This document shows, piece after piece, positions 9,730-18,664 of a DNA stretch of 64,000 nt. How positions within the stretch are numbered: the first letter of the stretch is position 1; the number at the start of each line of letters is the position of its first letter. The translations under genes were made by a program, and so were the position numbers. This stretch comes from UBA4660 sp034408895. GTDB taxonomy: Bacteria > Bacteroidota > Bacteroidia > Flavobacteriales_D > Sanyastnellaceae. The DNA lies in assembly GCA_034408895.1 (NCBI GenBank), contig JAWXCI010000062.1, positions 72,179 through 136,178 of the forward strand, written 5' to 3'. The notes under the pieces were generated by a model. It did not search any database. It was not told where the DNA came from and saw only the letters and a list, made by a program, of their open reading frames with translations.

Positions 9730-10242
9730 ATGCACTGGAACAAATCATTGATACCCGTACTGATTTTAATGATGGCCTGTAGCCCGCAAAAGGTGGATGA
9801 CAACAGTACGGGCGAAATTCTCAAAGCGCTGGAACCGGGCGATTTTCGTGGAGTGAACATGGGCGATCTACCCGATGAAGTGATGAGCGTGGAAGGAAAA
9901 AATTATGTCTATGCGCTGCCTGATGAGCTCACTTATCGCATTCCGCTCGATCAGCAGGATAGCACCTGGTATGAGATAACTTACAATTTTAACGAAGAGG
10001 GATTGTACGATATCATGCTGGAAATTTATCCCAAGGACGATTCACAACGTGTAGCGCTTGCTGATGATTTCGGGAAACTCTATCAACAACGCTATGGCAC
10101 ACCAGCACACGATGGAAACTATCTTAAATGGAAAGTGATGACAGCCAAGAACGGGCGCATTGTGCGCATAGTGATGAATGATTCTCTTGAAAAAAACGGG
10201 ATCCCTTACCTGAAGATTAATTTCAATGAGTACAACCGCTGA
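9730..10242 (+). CDS. Small lipoprotein of unknown function
   Basis: 170 residues. A signal peptide ends in the lipobox LMMAC, giving lipidation at C17. The mature part is acidic and moderately hydrophilic (GDFRGVNMGDLPDEVMSVEG at 38-57) with no domain I recognise; the short segment resembling 'the protein is guided by how different from threshold' seen in some Bacteroidota lipoproteins is not informative. The stop overlaps the start of the double ATPase by 17 bases, so the two are translated from one transcript. That linkage could mean a role near the transporter, but no substrate-binding motif is seen. Confidence 0.8.
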   Translation: MHWNKSLIPVLILMMACSPQKVDDNSTGEILKALEPGDFRGVNMGDLPDEVMSVEGKNYVYALPDELTYRIPLDQQDSTWYEITYNFNEEGLYDIMLEIYPKDDSQRVALADDFGKLYQQRYGTPAHDGNYLKWKVMTAKNGRIVRIVMNDSLEKNGIPYLKINFNEYNR

Positions 10243-11995
10243 ACACAATTTGCGGGTGGAGGAACTCACCATTGGGTTTCGCTCGCATGATGAAATTATC
10301 CCCGCAGTAACTAAGATTTCTTTTACCGTAAAACCGCGCGAGACACTTGCTCTTGTGGGTGAAAGCGGTTCCGGCAAATCCGTTTCATCACTTGCGCTAA
10401 TGGGATTACTTCCCGATAAAGTTGCGGTAATACAACACGGTGAAATTCATTTCGCGGATATGGATGTATTGAAACATCATAATAAAAACGCGGAGAAGAA
10501 AAACCTTCGTGGTGGTCACCTCGCCATGATTTTCCAGGAACCCATGACCGCCCTCAACCCAGTGATGCGTTGTGGCAAACAGGTGGCCGAGATGCTTCGG
10601 AAGCACAACAAGTTTTCGGCACAGGATGCAATGCGCAGAACCATAGAGCTCTTTGATGAAGTGCATATTCCAGAACCGAAAAAAGCATTTTTGAAATACC
10701 CATGGCAGATGAGTGGCGGCCAGCGCCAGCGTGTCATGATTGCTATGGCCGTTAGCTGCGAGCCTTTTGTCCTCATTGCTGATGAAATCACTACGGCACT
10801 GGACGTCACAGTGCAGAAATCCATACTCGAATTATTGAAATCACTACAACAGAAACACGGTATGGCTATAATTTTTATCACCCACGATTTGGGAGTTGTA
10901 CGTGAGATAGCTGACCGCATCATAGTGATGCGAAAAGGAGAAATTGTAGAGCAGGGCACAAGGGATGAAATTTTTTCTAACCCTCAACATCCTTACACAA
11001 AAGGACTGATGGCTTGCAGGCCGCAGTTGGGAGAGAAAAAAGAAAGGCTGCTGACGATTGATGACTTTGAAAAAAGCAAACAGTATGCAGCCCCCCTGCC
11101 GGACGGGCAGGAAGGCAGTAGGCCTTTGCCTCCTGATAACAATCGGGTGGCAGTCACCTTCCCGACAGCAATTGGGAGGCAGTCCGAGAAGTATTCTCCC
11201 GGTGAAGTCATTCTAAAAGTGAATCATCTTTCAAAAATCTATCGCCAAACTTCAGGCTTCTTTACTAAAGAAATTTCAGAAACTCGCGCAGTGGATGATA
11301 TTTCGTTTGACGTTTTTCGCGGAGAAACACTTGGGCTTGTGGGCGAAAGCGGTTGCGGTAAAACCACGTTGAGCAGAATGTTGCTGGGCTTGATTCCGCC
11401 TACAAGCGGTGAAATTATTTTCGGTGGGAAAAATATTTCATCACTCGCCAAAAGTGAAATGAGGAAACTGCGCAAAGACATCCAGATCATTTTCCAGGAC
11501 CCTTATTCTTCCCTCAATCCGCGAATACAAATTGGAGAAGCTTTGTGCGAGCCTATGCGTGTTTTTGGTCTGCATGACTCAGAAAAAAAGAGACAGGAAA
11601 AAGCTAGAATGTTACTGCACCGTGTTGGGCTTTCTCAAGAAACAATGGATCGTTTTCCTCACGAGTTCAGCGGTGGGCAGCGGCAGCGGATTGTGATTGC
11701 GCGTGCTCTTGCGCTGGAACCAAAATTCATTGTGTGTGACGAAAGTGTTTCAGCGCTCGATGCATCCATACAGGCTCAAGTGCTCAACCTGCTCAACGAC
11801 CTGAAAAAAGAAATGGGACTTACTTACATTTTCATCTCCCACGATTTGTCCGTGGTCCATCACATGAGCGACCGCATTATGGTGATGAACAAAGGCCGAA
11901 TTGAAGAGTTGGGCACGCCCGAGGAAATATTTATACAACCACAAACTGCATACACCAAAAAACTGTTGGAGAGTGTGCCGGGCGGGAACCTATAA
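10226..11995 (+). CDS. Fused double ATP-binding protein of an oligopeptide/dipeptide-type ABC importer
   Basis: 589 residues with two complete ABC domains. The first has Walker A GESGSGKSVSS (about residue 49), signature SGGQRQRVMIA and Walker B VLIADEITTALD. The second has GESGCGKTTLS, SGGQRQRIVIA and VCDESVSALD. Each is followed by the oligopeptide-type C-terminal stretch (HPYTKGL; QTAYTKKLL). The order corresponds to a DppD-DppF fusion as in GsiA/YejF. It energises a nickel/peptide-type importer whose permeases and binding protein are not in the window. The inter-domain linker at about residues 288-322 holds a palindromic DNA insert listed separately. Confidence 0.93.
   Translation: MSTTAEHNLRVEELTIGFRSHDEIIPAVTKISFTVKPRETLALVGESGSGKSVSSLALMGLLPDKVAVIQHGEIHFADMDVLKHHNKNAEKKNLRGGHLAMIFQEPMTALNPVMRCGKQVAEMLRKHNKFSAQDAMRRTIELFDEVHIPEPKKAFLKYPWQMSGGQRQRVMIAMAVSCEPFVLIADEITTALDVTVQKSILELLKSLQQKHGMAIIFITHDLGVVREIADRIIVMRKGEIVEQGTRDEIFSNPQHPYTKGLMACRPQLGEKKERLLTIDDFEKSKQYAAPLPDGQEGSRPLPPDNNRVAVTFPTAIGRQSEKYSPGEVILKVNHLSKIYRQTSGFFTKEISETRAVDDISFDVFRGETLGLVGESGCGKTTLSRMLLGLIPPTSGEIIFGGKNISSLAKSEMRKLRKDIQIIFQDPYSSLNPRIQIGEALCEPMRVFGLHDSEKKRQEKARMLLHRVGLSQETMDRFPHEFSGGQRQRIVIARALALEPKFIVCDESVSALDASIQAQVLNLLNDLKKEMGLTYIFISHDLSVVHHMSDRIMVMNKGRIEELGTPEEIFIQPQTAYTKKLLESVPGGNL
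11090..11185. repeat. Palindromic element inserted in frame in the ABC linker
   Basis: A perfect hairpin (CCTGCC at 11095-11100 with GGCAGG at 11106-11111) is followed by a longer imperfect inverted repeat (11128-11147 against 11161-11180, 13 of 20 positions complementary, both outer ends GCCTCC/GGGAGGC). It encodes about 30 residues rich in P, G and D that join the two ATPase domains. Base content differs from the flanking codons. It looks like a mobile palindrome tolerated in a flexible linker. Confidence 0.55.
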
Positions 11996-12117
11996 GTGTC
12001 ACTGGTACACTTTCCTGACCAGGTCTTTGGTATGACCGATGAACTTCCCATACTTTCACGCCTTCATTGTTGATAAAGAATCAACACCAAGTTTTCCCTT
12101 AATAACCAATTTCCAAA

Positions 12118-15100
12118 ATGAAAACACTGCACACTATCCTCTTCATTTCAGCCTTGTTCATCTCTACCATTGCTTCTGCCTCGTGGGGACTTTTCCAGGA
12201 CTACATCATACTTGATTCAGGCGCAGGCAGCATGTATCAAGCGGGTTCGGCCAATGCTGATCTGGCACCATCATTCATTAATGCTTACTACGGAAACTTT
12301 GCTTCTACCGGCACCTTCACACTTGTTGGTGGTGAGATAAAAACGTTTAAGAACGGAAGCTCCAATGTGTGCGGTGGAAAACTATACTATCGCGCCTATC
12401 GGACTTGCGATACTCCCGGAGCATTCAACGCTGTGGGTCTCAGTTTTGATTCTAACTTGGGCGGTGGCGACCAGAAATGGGACAACACTACCGCCAACAT
12501 AAATCTTCTTGGTGGCCTTAACCGATCCGGTACTTATGTAATTGAAGTGTATTGGGAAGCAGAAGGCAACACTACTAACCCCGGAGGATGTGGTGAATTT
12601 GTTTATGACAGCAATGCCGGCAACAATTGGCGCGGCTATTTCGATTATTCAATGACCGACAGCTTTACCGACAACAATCATTCAGCATCACCGGTATGGA
12701 GTGGTGATACAGGCTCATGGACGGTAGTGGCCAACAGTGATGCATCATCACTAACCGGGACAGAAATCCAGCAGACAAAGACGCTTCGCCTCAACCACAC
12801 GGTTGCAAGTGGCGGCACACAACACATGCGCACTCCCGTTTCAACCTGGGATAGTCAGCAGCAATGGTCTTGGTGGATGGGACGCAGGGCGCAGGCCGCA
12901 ACCACTGCCAACCAAGGGCATTTCTGGTTGTATGCCAACGAATCAAACCTTGAATCAGGAACAGTGGATGGTTACCGCATTGTCTTTGGTGACGATATAG
13001 GCAACGATGAAGTGAGGCTTCAATCTGTAACCAATGGGGTGGGCACAACAATTCTTACTTCTACCACGGCCATTTCTAATGGAATTACCGACTATGGATT
13101 CGCTGTTCTTGTAACACGGGATCCTTCCGGTGTGTGGACATTTAAAACATCCGCACTTCCGCTGGCAAGTGGTGGAGGTGTAACAGTAAATGCGTGTCCT
13201 ATTTCATCAAGCACCGTCAATCACGGAAGTGTAACAAACACCCTCTACACACCGGGCGGTGCAGGATTCATCGGAGTTGTTGGCATGCACAGTTCAGGCG
13301 TCAATGCACGTGCTGCACTCGAAGTGGACAACATTAAGTTCCGTGCAACACATGTTTACCTCGCTACCGGAAGTGCAACGGTGAATGAAGATGACGGCAC
13401 ATATTCCGTTATGGTGAACATCGCGAACCCTTCCTCACAAGTTTCTACCACCGTAACCCTTGTTCACACTGCGGGGGATGCAGGCCGCGTGAATGGTTTC
13501 GTTTCCCAACTTGTAACCTTCCCCGCAGGAAGCAGTGCCGCACAAACTGTGGTGCTCACGCTTACTGACAATCCCGATTGTGATGACGTTGCTGAACTCA
13601 TATTTGAGTTGCAAAGTGTGGCTGGTGGAACGGATGCATACATCGGTGAACCCTCCACACTTTCACTCACCGTGGTAGATGATGATATGGGATATGAAAC
13701 ATGGCTCACCGATGATTTTGAAGATAACAACACCGCGGGATGGACATCCACACCAGCGGCATATTGGGAATCGAGCAACTTCGTTCCATGCAGCGGAACA
13801 TACTCTGCAAGATCAGCCGATGTGAATGTGGCTTCGCAAAGCAGTTTCACTTACGATGTGGATAGCAAGTGTCTTGATGGTGTATTGACTACCTGGCAAT
13901 TCAACCTTCGTTACAGCAACGAACCATCACCCAACAATAAATTTCTTGCATTCATATCTGCAAACGAAAGTGACTTGTGGAGTGCAACAGTGGATGGATA
14001 TGCCGTGGGTGTTAACCCGATTATCAGCGGAGACCCCGACATCATTACCCTATGGCAGGTGGACAACGGAGTGCCAACCACACCCATCGTTACCACATCC
14101 ATTGATTGGGGAGGGGGAATGAGCGAAGTGGGTTTCCACATCACGCGCAGCGAGGATGGCACCTGGGAATTGATGGTGGATTCAGATGGTGATTTCGACA
14201 ACCTTGTTTCTTACGGAACAGGCACCAATACCACTTACCGAAACGTTCCTCATTTCGGAGTCCGCTATATCTGGACCGTTTCATTCGATCGCGATCTTGC
14301 ACTGGATGATGTTTCCCTCACATCTAAAGGATGCCGCTCCATTTATTATTCACAGTCCAGTGGCAACGTGAGCGATCCCATCTGGGACACACAACCGGTT
14401 GGAGTTGGCGGAACTATTTTCCCTGGCCGCTATACAAGATTGGTGGTTCAGAGCGGGCACACTGTTACCCAGGATGATCACCTAACCAGCGATGACATCA
14501 CCATTGAATCAACCGCAGTGTTTAATGCGGGCAGTTTCCGCCACAAGGTTTACGGCAATTGGATAAATGACGGCACTTACAATGCAGGCACAGGCGAAGT
14601 TGTTTTCAGGGGAGATGAAAATCAACTGGTGGTAGGAACATCTTCTACCACGTTTAATGACCTCAAGATTGACAACGATGGATTCACCGTGACGCTGGCA
14701 ACAGCAACGAACGTGAACGATCTGGTTTCACCTGACGAAGGAACATTGAATGCGAGCGGAAACCTCACCCTCATTTCCACATCTGCCACCCAGGCAGCAT
14801 CCATCGGAGAAATAAAAAGCGGTGCCGATGTGGTGGGAAACCTCACCCTTCAGCGTCATGTTCCAACATGGGTTTACAACGGAATGGGGCAGAACCAGGG
14901 AGGCACATGGATCAATCTCGCTGCTCCACTAAATGGTGCGCTCACTCTTGCCGATTGGGATGATGATATGCTTACCACTGGATTCGTTGGATCTGAATAT
15001 CCGCCTCCCTATCCGTTTGTAAACATTGTCTCTTACGATGAGTCGGTGCCCGGCAACAGGAACTTCGGATACGTGAATGCAAGTAACATCTCCAACACAT

Positions 15101-16899
15101 TGAGCGGAGGATATTTTGCTTTCCTTCCCTATAATTCACACACTGTTGATATCACCGGCACCATAAACAAAGGCTCACAATTGCAGGCGGTGAACTACAC
15201 CAACAGCGGAAATCTAGGAGATGGCTACAACCTGTTGTACAACATCTATCCTTCCGAAGTGGATTTTGACGAGATGGTTGCCAATGGTTTCGGTGCCACT
15301 ACCTACTATGTGTACGACCGGGATTTGCCCGGCTACCGTTCTTACAATGGCATAACACAAGTTGGAACAGGCTCACGCTACATTGCCCACAGCCAGTCAT
15401 TTTTTACCTACGCCAATCCGGTTGCAGGCGGACTTCAGTACGAAGAAAGTTTCAAGACCAATACAGGATCAGCATTTGTGCGCAACCGTCCGGAAAGCAG
15501 TTTCATCTCTCTGCGCCTTGAGCAGGGTGGCATGGCTGATGAAGCAGTTGTCACATTCATGGAAGGAACATCATCGCAATACGAATACGAATATGATGCG
15601 CTGAAAATGGAAAATGATTTCGTGCCCGAAGCTCCAGAACTCGCTTTGGTTTCATCAGATGGAACGAACCTCACCATCCACACACTTGAACATTCAGGGG
15701 AAATAGTTATCCCAGTCTGGATTGAAGCACCGGCAGCGGGCGAGTACACTTTGGTCGTGAATGAAATCAAGAATCTTCCCGCTGGAGCGTGTATGTTTAT
15801 TGAAGATTTGGCAACAGGCGAATCAGTTGTCGTTGACAATGGTAGCGCGATCAACTTCACTACAGCAGAAGCATTCACTGCTGTCCGTTTCCTGATTCAC
15901 TCAACGGCAAGTGGCCAGGTTATCACCTCCGATGCAACTTGTAATGGCAACAGCGGCCAACTCCAAATACTTGCAGAAAGCGGCAACTGGAATTTCACTA
16001 TTACAAATGAGATGAATCAAATCGTACTTGCTTCAAACAATTCCACGACCTCGAATCTCGAAGCAGGCACTTACACTATTGAGATGAATAATCTTTCTGA
16101 TGCATGTGATGCTTCATCGCAAATCATCACCATCAACGAACCAATCGCAGAGACGATATCCATCGAAACATCCATTGCAAAATGCAACTTACAATTGGGC
16201 ATGGTGGAATTTGCAATTGGAAATGTGGGTGCCTATAACTACACCATCGCGGGTTATGATGGCGTCTTGATCGAAAGCGGAACATCAAGTGACTTTGCTA
16301 TGCGTTTCGAAAACCTTGTTGCTGATGTTTACACCGTGAGTGTGACCACAACTTGTGGTTTTCATGCAGATGTAGTTGACCTGCGCGATGTCAATGCTGT
16401 CAATACGGAAATCGAATTTCCTGCCGAAATCATTGTTGGACAGCAGGTCGAATTCAATTCACAAACCACCAATGCAACTGATGCAGTCTGGATTCTCGAC
16501 CAAAACACCATTGCTGATGGCGAATCTTTCAACCACACATTCACCGAAGTGGGCCAACACCACCTGTTGATGTTTGCTTACAACAATTTTTGTTTTGATG
16601 ACGCGACACTTGACTTCGTAGTAAAGGCCGCAGTGGGTGGAATTGAAACAACTGCCTTCACGCCTGATGTTGTTGTCTTAATCAATGTTGAGAATGGAAT
16701 TGAACTTCAGTTCAATTCCACTGCAATAGTCAGTGTTGAACTATACAATCCCACTGGACAACTGGTTTACAGTGAAAATGTAAATGCCAGCACATTGTCG
16801 CGCCACTTCCTAAGCACCGAAAGTTTTGCAACAGGGGCTTACGCCTTGCTGGTAAAACAACAGGACCACATTCTGCTGAGTGGTCAGATTGTAAAATAA
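12118..16899 (+). CDS. Giant secreted T9SS cargo protein with Calx-beta domain
   Basis: 1593 residues. Signal peptide 1-21. Two beta-rich lectin-like segments of similar wording (about 180-410 and 525-740; both contain a WTV/VGF...TRDPSG/SEDG-type core) flank a Calx-beta domain at about 415-520 (ATVNEDDGTYSVMVNI ... TVVDDD). A parallel beta region follows (LTSDDITIESTAVFNAGSF), then Ig-like repeats. The C-terminal 75 residues are a T9SS type A sorting domain (VELYNPTGQLVYSE ... GAYALLVKQ). It should be an anchored or released extracellular protein, possibly an adhesin; no catalytic motif is seen. It stands alone between two likely terminators or gaps. Confidence 0.88.
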   Translation: MKTLHTILFISALFISTIASASWGLFQDYIILDSGAGSMYQAGSANADLAPSFINAYYGNFASTGTFTLVGGEIKTFKNGSSNVCGGKLYYRAYRTCDTPGAFNAVGLSFDSNLGGGDQKWDNTTANINLLGGLNRSGTYVIEVYWEAEGNTTNPGGCGEFVYDSNAGNNWRGYFDYSMTDSFTDNNHSASPVWSGDTGSWTVVANSDASSLTGTEIQQTKTLRLNHTVASGGTQHMRTPVSTWDSQQQWSWWMGRRAQAATTANQGHFWLYANESNLESGTVDGYRIVFGDDIGNDEVRLQSVTNGVGTTILTSTTAISNGITDYGFAVLVTRDPSGVWTFKTSALPLASGGGVTVNACPISSSTVNHGSVTNTLYTPGGAGFIGVVGMHSSGVNARAALEVDNIKFRATHVYLATGSATVNEDDGTYSVMVNIANPSSQVSTTVTLVHTAGDAGRVNGFVSQLVTFPAGSSAAQTVVLTLTDNPDCDDVAELIFELQSVAGGTDAYIGEPSTLSLTVVDDDMGYETWLTDDFEDNNTAGWTSTPAAYWESSNFVPCSGTYSARSADVNVASQSSFTYDVDSKCLDGVLTTWQFNLRYSNEPSPNNKFLAFISANESDLWSATVDGYAVGVNPIISGDPDIITLWQVDNGVPTTPIVTTSIDWGGGMSEVGFHITRSEDGTWELMVDSDGDFDNLVSYGTGTNTTYRNVPHFGVRYIWTVSFDRDLALDDVSLTSKGCRSIYYSQSSGNVSDPIWDTQPVGVGGTIFPGRYTRLVVQSGHTVTQDDHLTSDDITIESTAVFNAGSFRHKVYGNWINDGTYNAGTGEVVFRGDENQLVVGTSSTTFNDLKIDNDGFTVTLATATNVNDLVSPDEGTLNASGNLTLISTSATQAASIGEIKSGADVVGNLTLQRHVPTWVYNGMGQNQGGTWINLAAPLNGALTLADWDDDMLTTGFVGSEYPPPYPFVNIVSYDESVPGNRNFGYVNASNISNTLSGGYFAFLPYNSHTVDITGTINKGSQLQAVNYTNSGNLGDGYNLLYNIYPSEVDFDEMVANGFGATTYYVYDRDLPGYRSYNGITQVGTGSRYIAHSQSFFTYANPVAGGLQYEESFKTNTGSAFVRNRPESSFISLRLEQGGMADEAVVTFMEGTSSQYEYEYDALKMENDFVPEAPELALVSSDGTNLTIHTLEHSGEIVIPVWIEAPAAGEYTLVVNEIKNLPAGACMFIEDLATGESVVVDNGSAINFTTAEAFTAVRFLIHSTASGQVITSDATCNGNSGQLQILAESGNWNFTITNEMNQIVLASNNSTTSNLEAGTYTIEMNNLSDACDASSQIITINEPIAETISIETSIAKCNLQLGMVEFAIGNVGAYNYTIAGYDGVLIESGTSSDFAMRFENLVADVYTVSVTTTCGFHADVVDLRDVNAVNTEIEFPAEIIVGQQVEFNSQTTNATDAVWILDQNTIADGESFNHTFTEVGQHHLLMFAYNNFCFDDATLDFVVKAAVGGIETTAFTPDVVVLINVENGIELQFNSTAIVSVELYNPTGQLVYSENVNASTLSRHFLSTESFATGAYALLVKQQDHILLSGQIVK

Positions 16900-16920
16900 G
16901 GAAAACATAAATTTTGCATG

Positions 16921-16956
16921 GAAGCCTTCTCAGTCAATCGGGAAGGCTTCTTCGTT
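16921..16956 (+). terminator. Stem-loop after the giant T9SS gene
   Basis: GAAGCCTTC (16921-16929) pairs perfectly with GAAGGCTTC (16942-16950), followed by a short T-rich stretch (TTCGTTAT). Position 22 bases after the stop fits a terminator, though the T tract is weak. Confidence 0.6.
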
Positions 16957-16980
16957 ATCGGATATTCGATAGGCCAATTT

Positions 16981-16988
16981 TACATTTG
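16981..16988 (+). promoter_or_regulatory. -7 element (TACATTTG) upstream of gltX
   Basis: TACATTTG matches TAnnTTTG and ends 29 bases before the gltX ATG, immediately after the preceding stem-loop. Confidence 0.4.
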
Positions 16989-17017
16989 AGCCTTCAAAAA
17001 AAACCATTGCCCAACCC

Positions 17018-18571
17018 ATGAGTGAGAAAAAAATCCGCACCCGTTTCGCACCCAGCCCCACTGGCCCTTTGCATATTGGAGGTGTGCGCACAGCACTTTA
17101 CAGTTACCTCTTTGCTAAAAAACACGGTGGCGATTTTTTGCTCCGGATTGAAGACACAGATCAAAATCGTTTCGTGCCCGGTAGCGAAGAATACATTATC
17201 GAAAGTTTGAAGTGGTGTGGAATCGAACCATGTGAGGGAGTTGGTTTTGGTGGTGGAAGTTTTGCTCCGTACAGACAAAGCGAACGCAAACCCATGTATC
17301 GTCAATACGCTGAGCAACTTGTGCAAAGTGGTCATGCTTACTTTGCGTTTGATACATCAGAAGAGTTGGAGGCACTTCGCAAAAAAGCGGAGGAAGCAAA
17401 GTCTGCTTTCTCTTACAACGCAGAAATTCGCATGGCACTTTCTAACTCGCTCACCTTACTGGAAGATGATGTGGTGCGGAGAAAAGCAGCGGGCGAGCAC
17501 TATGTTATTCGATTGAAAGTGCCCCAGGACGAAACCATCACATTCACTGATTTGATTCGTGGTGAAATTTCGTTTCAATCGAATACAGTGGATGATAAAG
17601 TATTGCTGAAGAGCGATGGCATGCCAACCTACCACCTTGCTCATATTGTGGACGATTACCTCATGCAAATCACACATGCAATTCGTGGTGAAGAATGGTT
17701 GCCGAGTGCACCCGCACACATTCTTATCTATCGCTACCTCGGTTGGGAAAATGTGATGCCCCATTATGCACATTTGCCACTTTTACTTAAGCCCGATGGC
17801 AACGGCAAACTGAGCAAACGTGATGGAGACCGTTTAGGATTTCCTGTTTTTCCCTTGGATTGGAACGACCCAGTGACCGCAGAAAAATCCAGCGGGTATC
17901 GCGAACGCGGATACTATCCTGAAGCATTTGTAAACATGCTCGCCTTCCTTGGTTGGAATCCCGGAACGGAGAAGGAAATTTTTTCGATGGATGAACTGAT
18001 AGCAGCTTTTTCCATTGAACAAATACAACACGCGGGTGCAAAATTTGATCCTGAGAAAGCGAAGTGGTTCAATGAACAACACCTACGCAACAAGCCCGAC
18101 ATTGAAATCGCAAACAACATTCGCGCATCCGTTGCCAAAGAATTTTCATTCGATGAAAACGATATTCGCTTGAGCGAAAATTTTCTTTGCAAAGCAGTTT
18201 CACTTTTGAAACCACGTGTGCAGTTTGAAAATGAAATGCAATCTGTTGGAAATTATTTGTTCGTTGCTCCAAGCACTTTTGATGAGCAAGTGATTTCAAA
18301 GAAGTGGAAAGAAGGATGCAAAGAATTTTTTTCCGAATTGCAAAACGAACTTTCATCGCTCGATGATTTTACTGCGGAAAATGCAAAGCAGTTATTCGAA
18401 ACAGTTGCATCAAAAAACAATTTAAAACCCGGAGAAGTGCTTCAACTATTCCGTGTGTTGTTGATCGGGCAAGCTGGTGGTGTGGATTTGTTTGGGATGG
18501 TTGAATTGTTGGGGAGGGATGAAACTTGCAGGAGAATTGAAAGTGCATTGAAGCAAATAGATCTGGAATAA
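17018..18571 (+). CDS. gltX: Glutamyl-tRNA synthetase
   Basis: 517 residues. Charges tRNA-Glu. The class I HIGH motif is HIGG at 19-22 in RFAPSPTGPLHIGGVRTALY; the KMSKS equivalent is KLSKRDG at about 264. Bacteroidota GluRS carry a GFPVFP insertion after this motif, which is present here. Length is normal. The enzyme is discriminating-type in expectation because glnS follows and no gatCAB is needed for glutamine charging. It has its own -7 box. Confidence 0.98.
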   Translation: MSEKKIRTRFAPSPTGPLHIGGVRTALYSYLFAKKHGGDFLLRIEDTDQNRFVPGSEEYIIESLKWCGIEPCEGVGFGGGSFAPYRQSERKPMYRQYAEQLVQSGHAYFAFDTSEELEALRKKAEEAKSAFSYNAEIRMALSNSLTLLEDDVVRRKAAGEHYVIRLKVPQDETITFTDLIRGEISFQSNTVDDKVLLKSDGMPTYHLAHIVDDYLMQITHAIRGEEWLPSAPAHILIYRYLGWENVMPHYAHLPLLLKPDGNGKLSKRDGDRLGFPVFPLDWNDPVTAEKSSGYRERGYYPEAFVNMLAFLGWNPGTEKEIFSMDELIAAFSIEQIQHAGAKFDPEKAKWFNEQHLRNKPDIEIANNIRASVAKEFSFDENDIRLSENFLCKAVSLLKPRVQFENEMQSVGNYLFVAPSTFDEQVISKKWKEGCKEFFSELQNELSSLDDFTAENAKQLFETVASKNNLKPGEVLQLFRVLLIGQAGGVDLFGMVELLGRDETCRRIESALKQIDLE

Positions 18572-18592
18572 ACCTCTACGACAACTCTGCAC

Positions 18593-18619
18593 TTCTGCGG
18601 TGAAAAGAAAACCGCAGAA
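18593..18619 (+). terminator. Stem-loop between gltX and glnS
   Basis: TTCTGCGGT (18593-18601) pairs perfectly with ACCGCAGAA (18611-18619) around a purine loop, 21 bases after the gltX stop. The following TTAG is not a strong T tract, so this may attenuate rather than terminate. Confidence 0.45.
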
Positions 18620-18664
18620 TTAGTGAGAGCTCAAAGCGATCCACAGAAAAACATTGAAAGAAAA

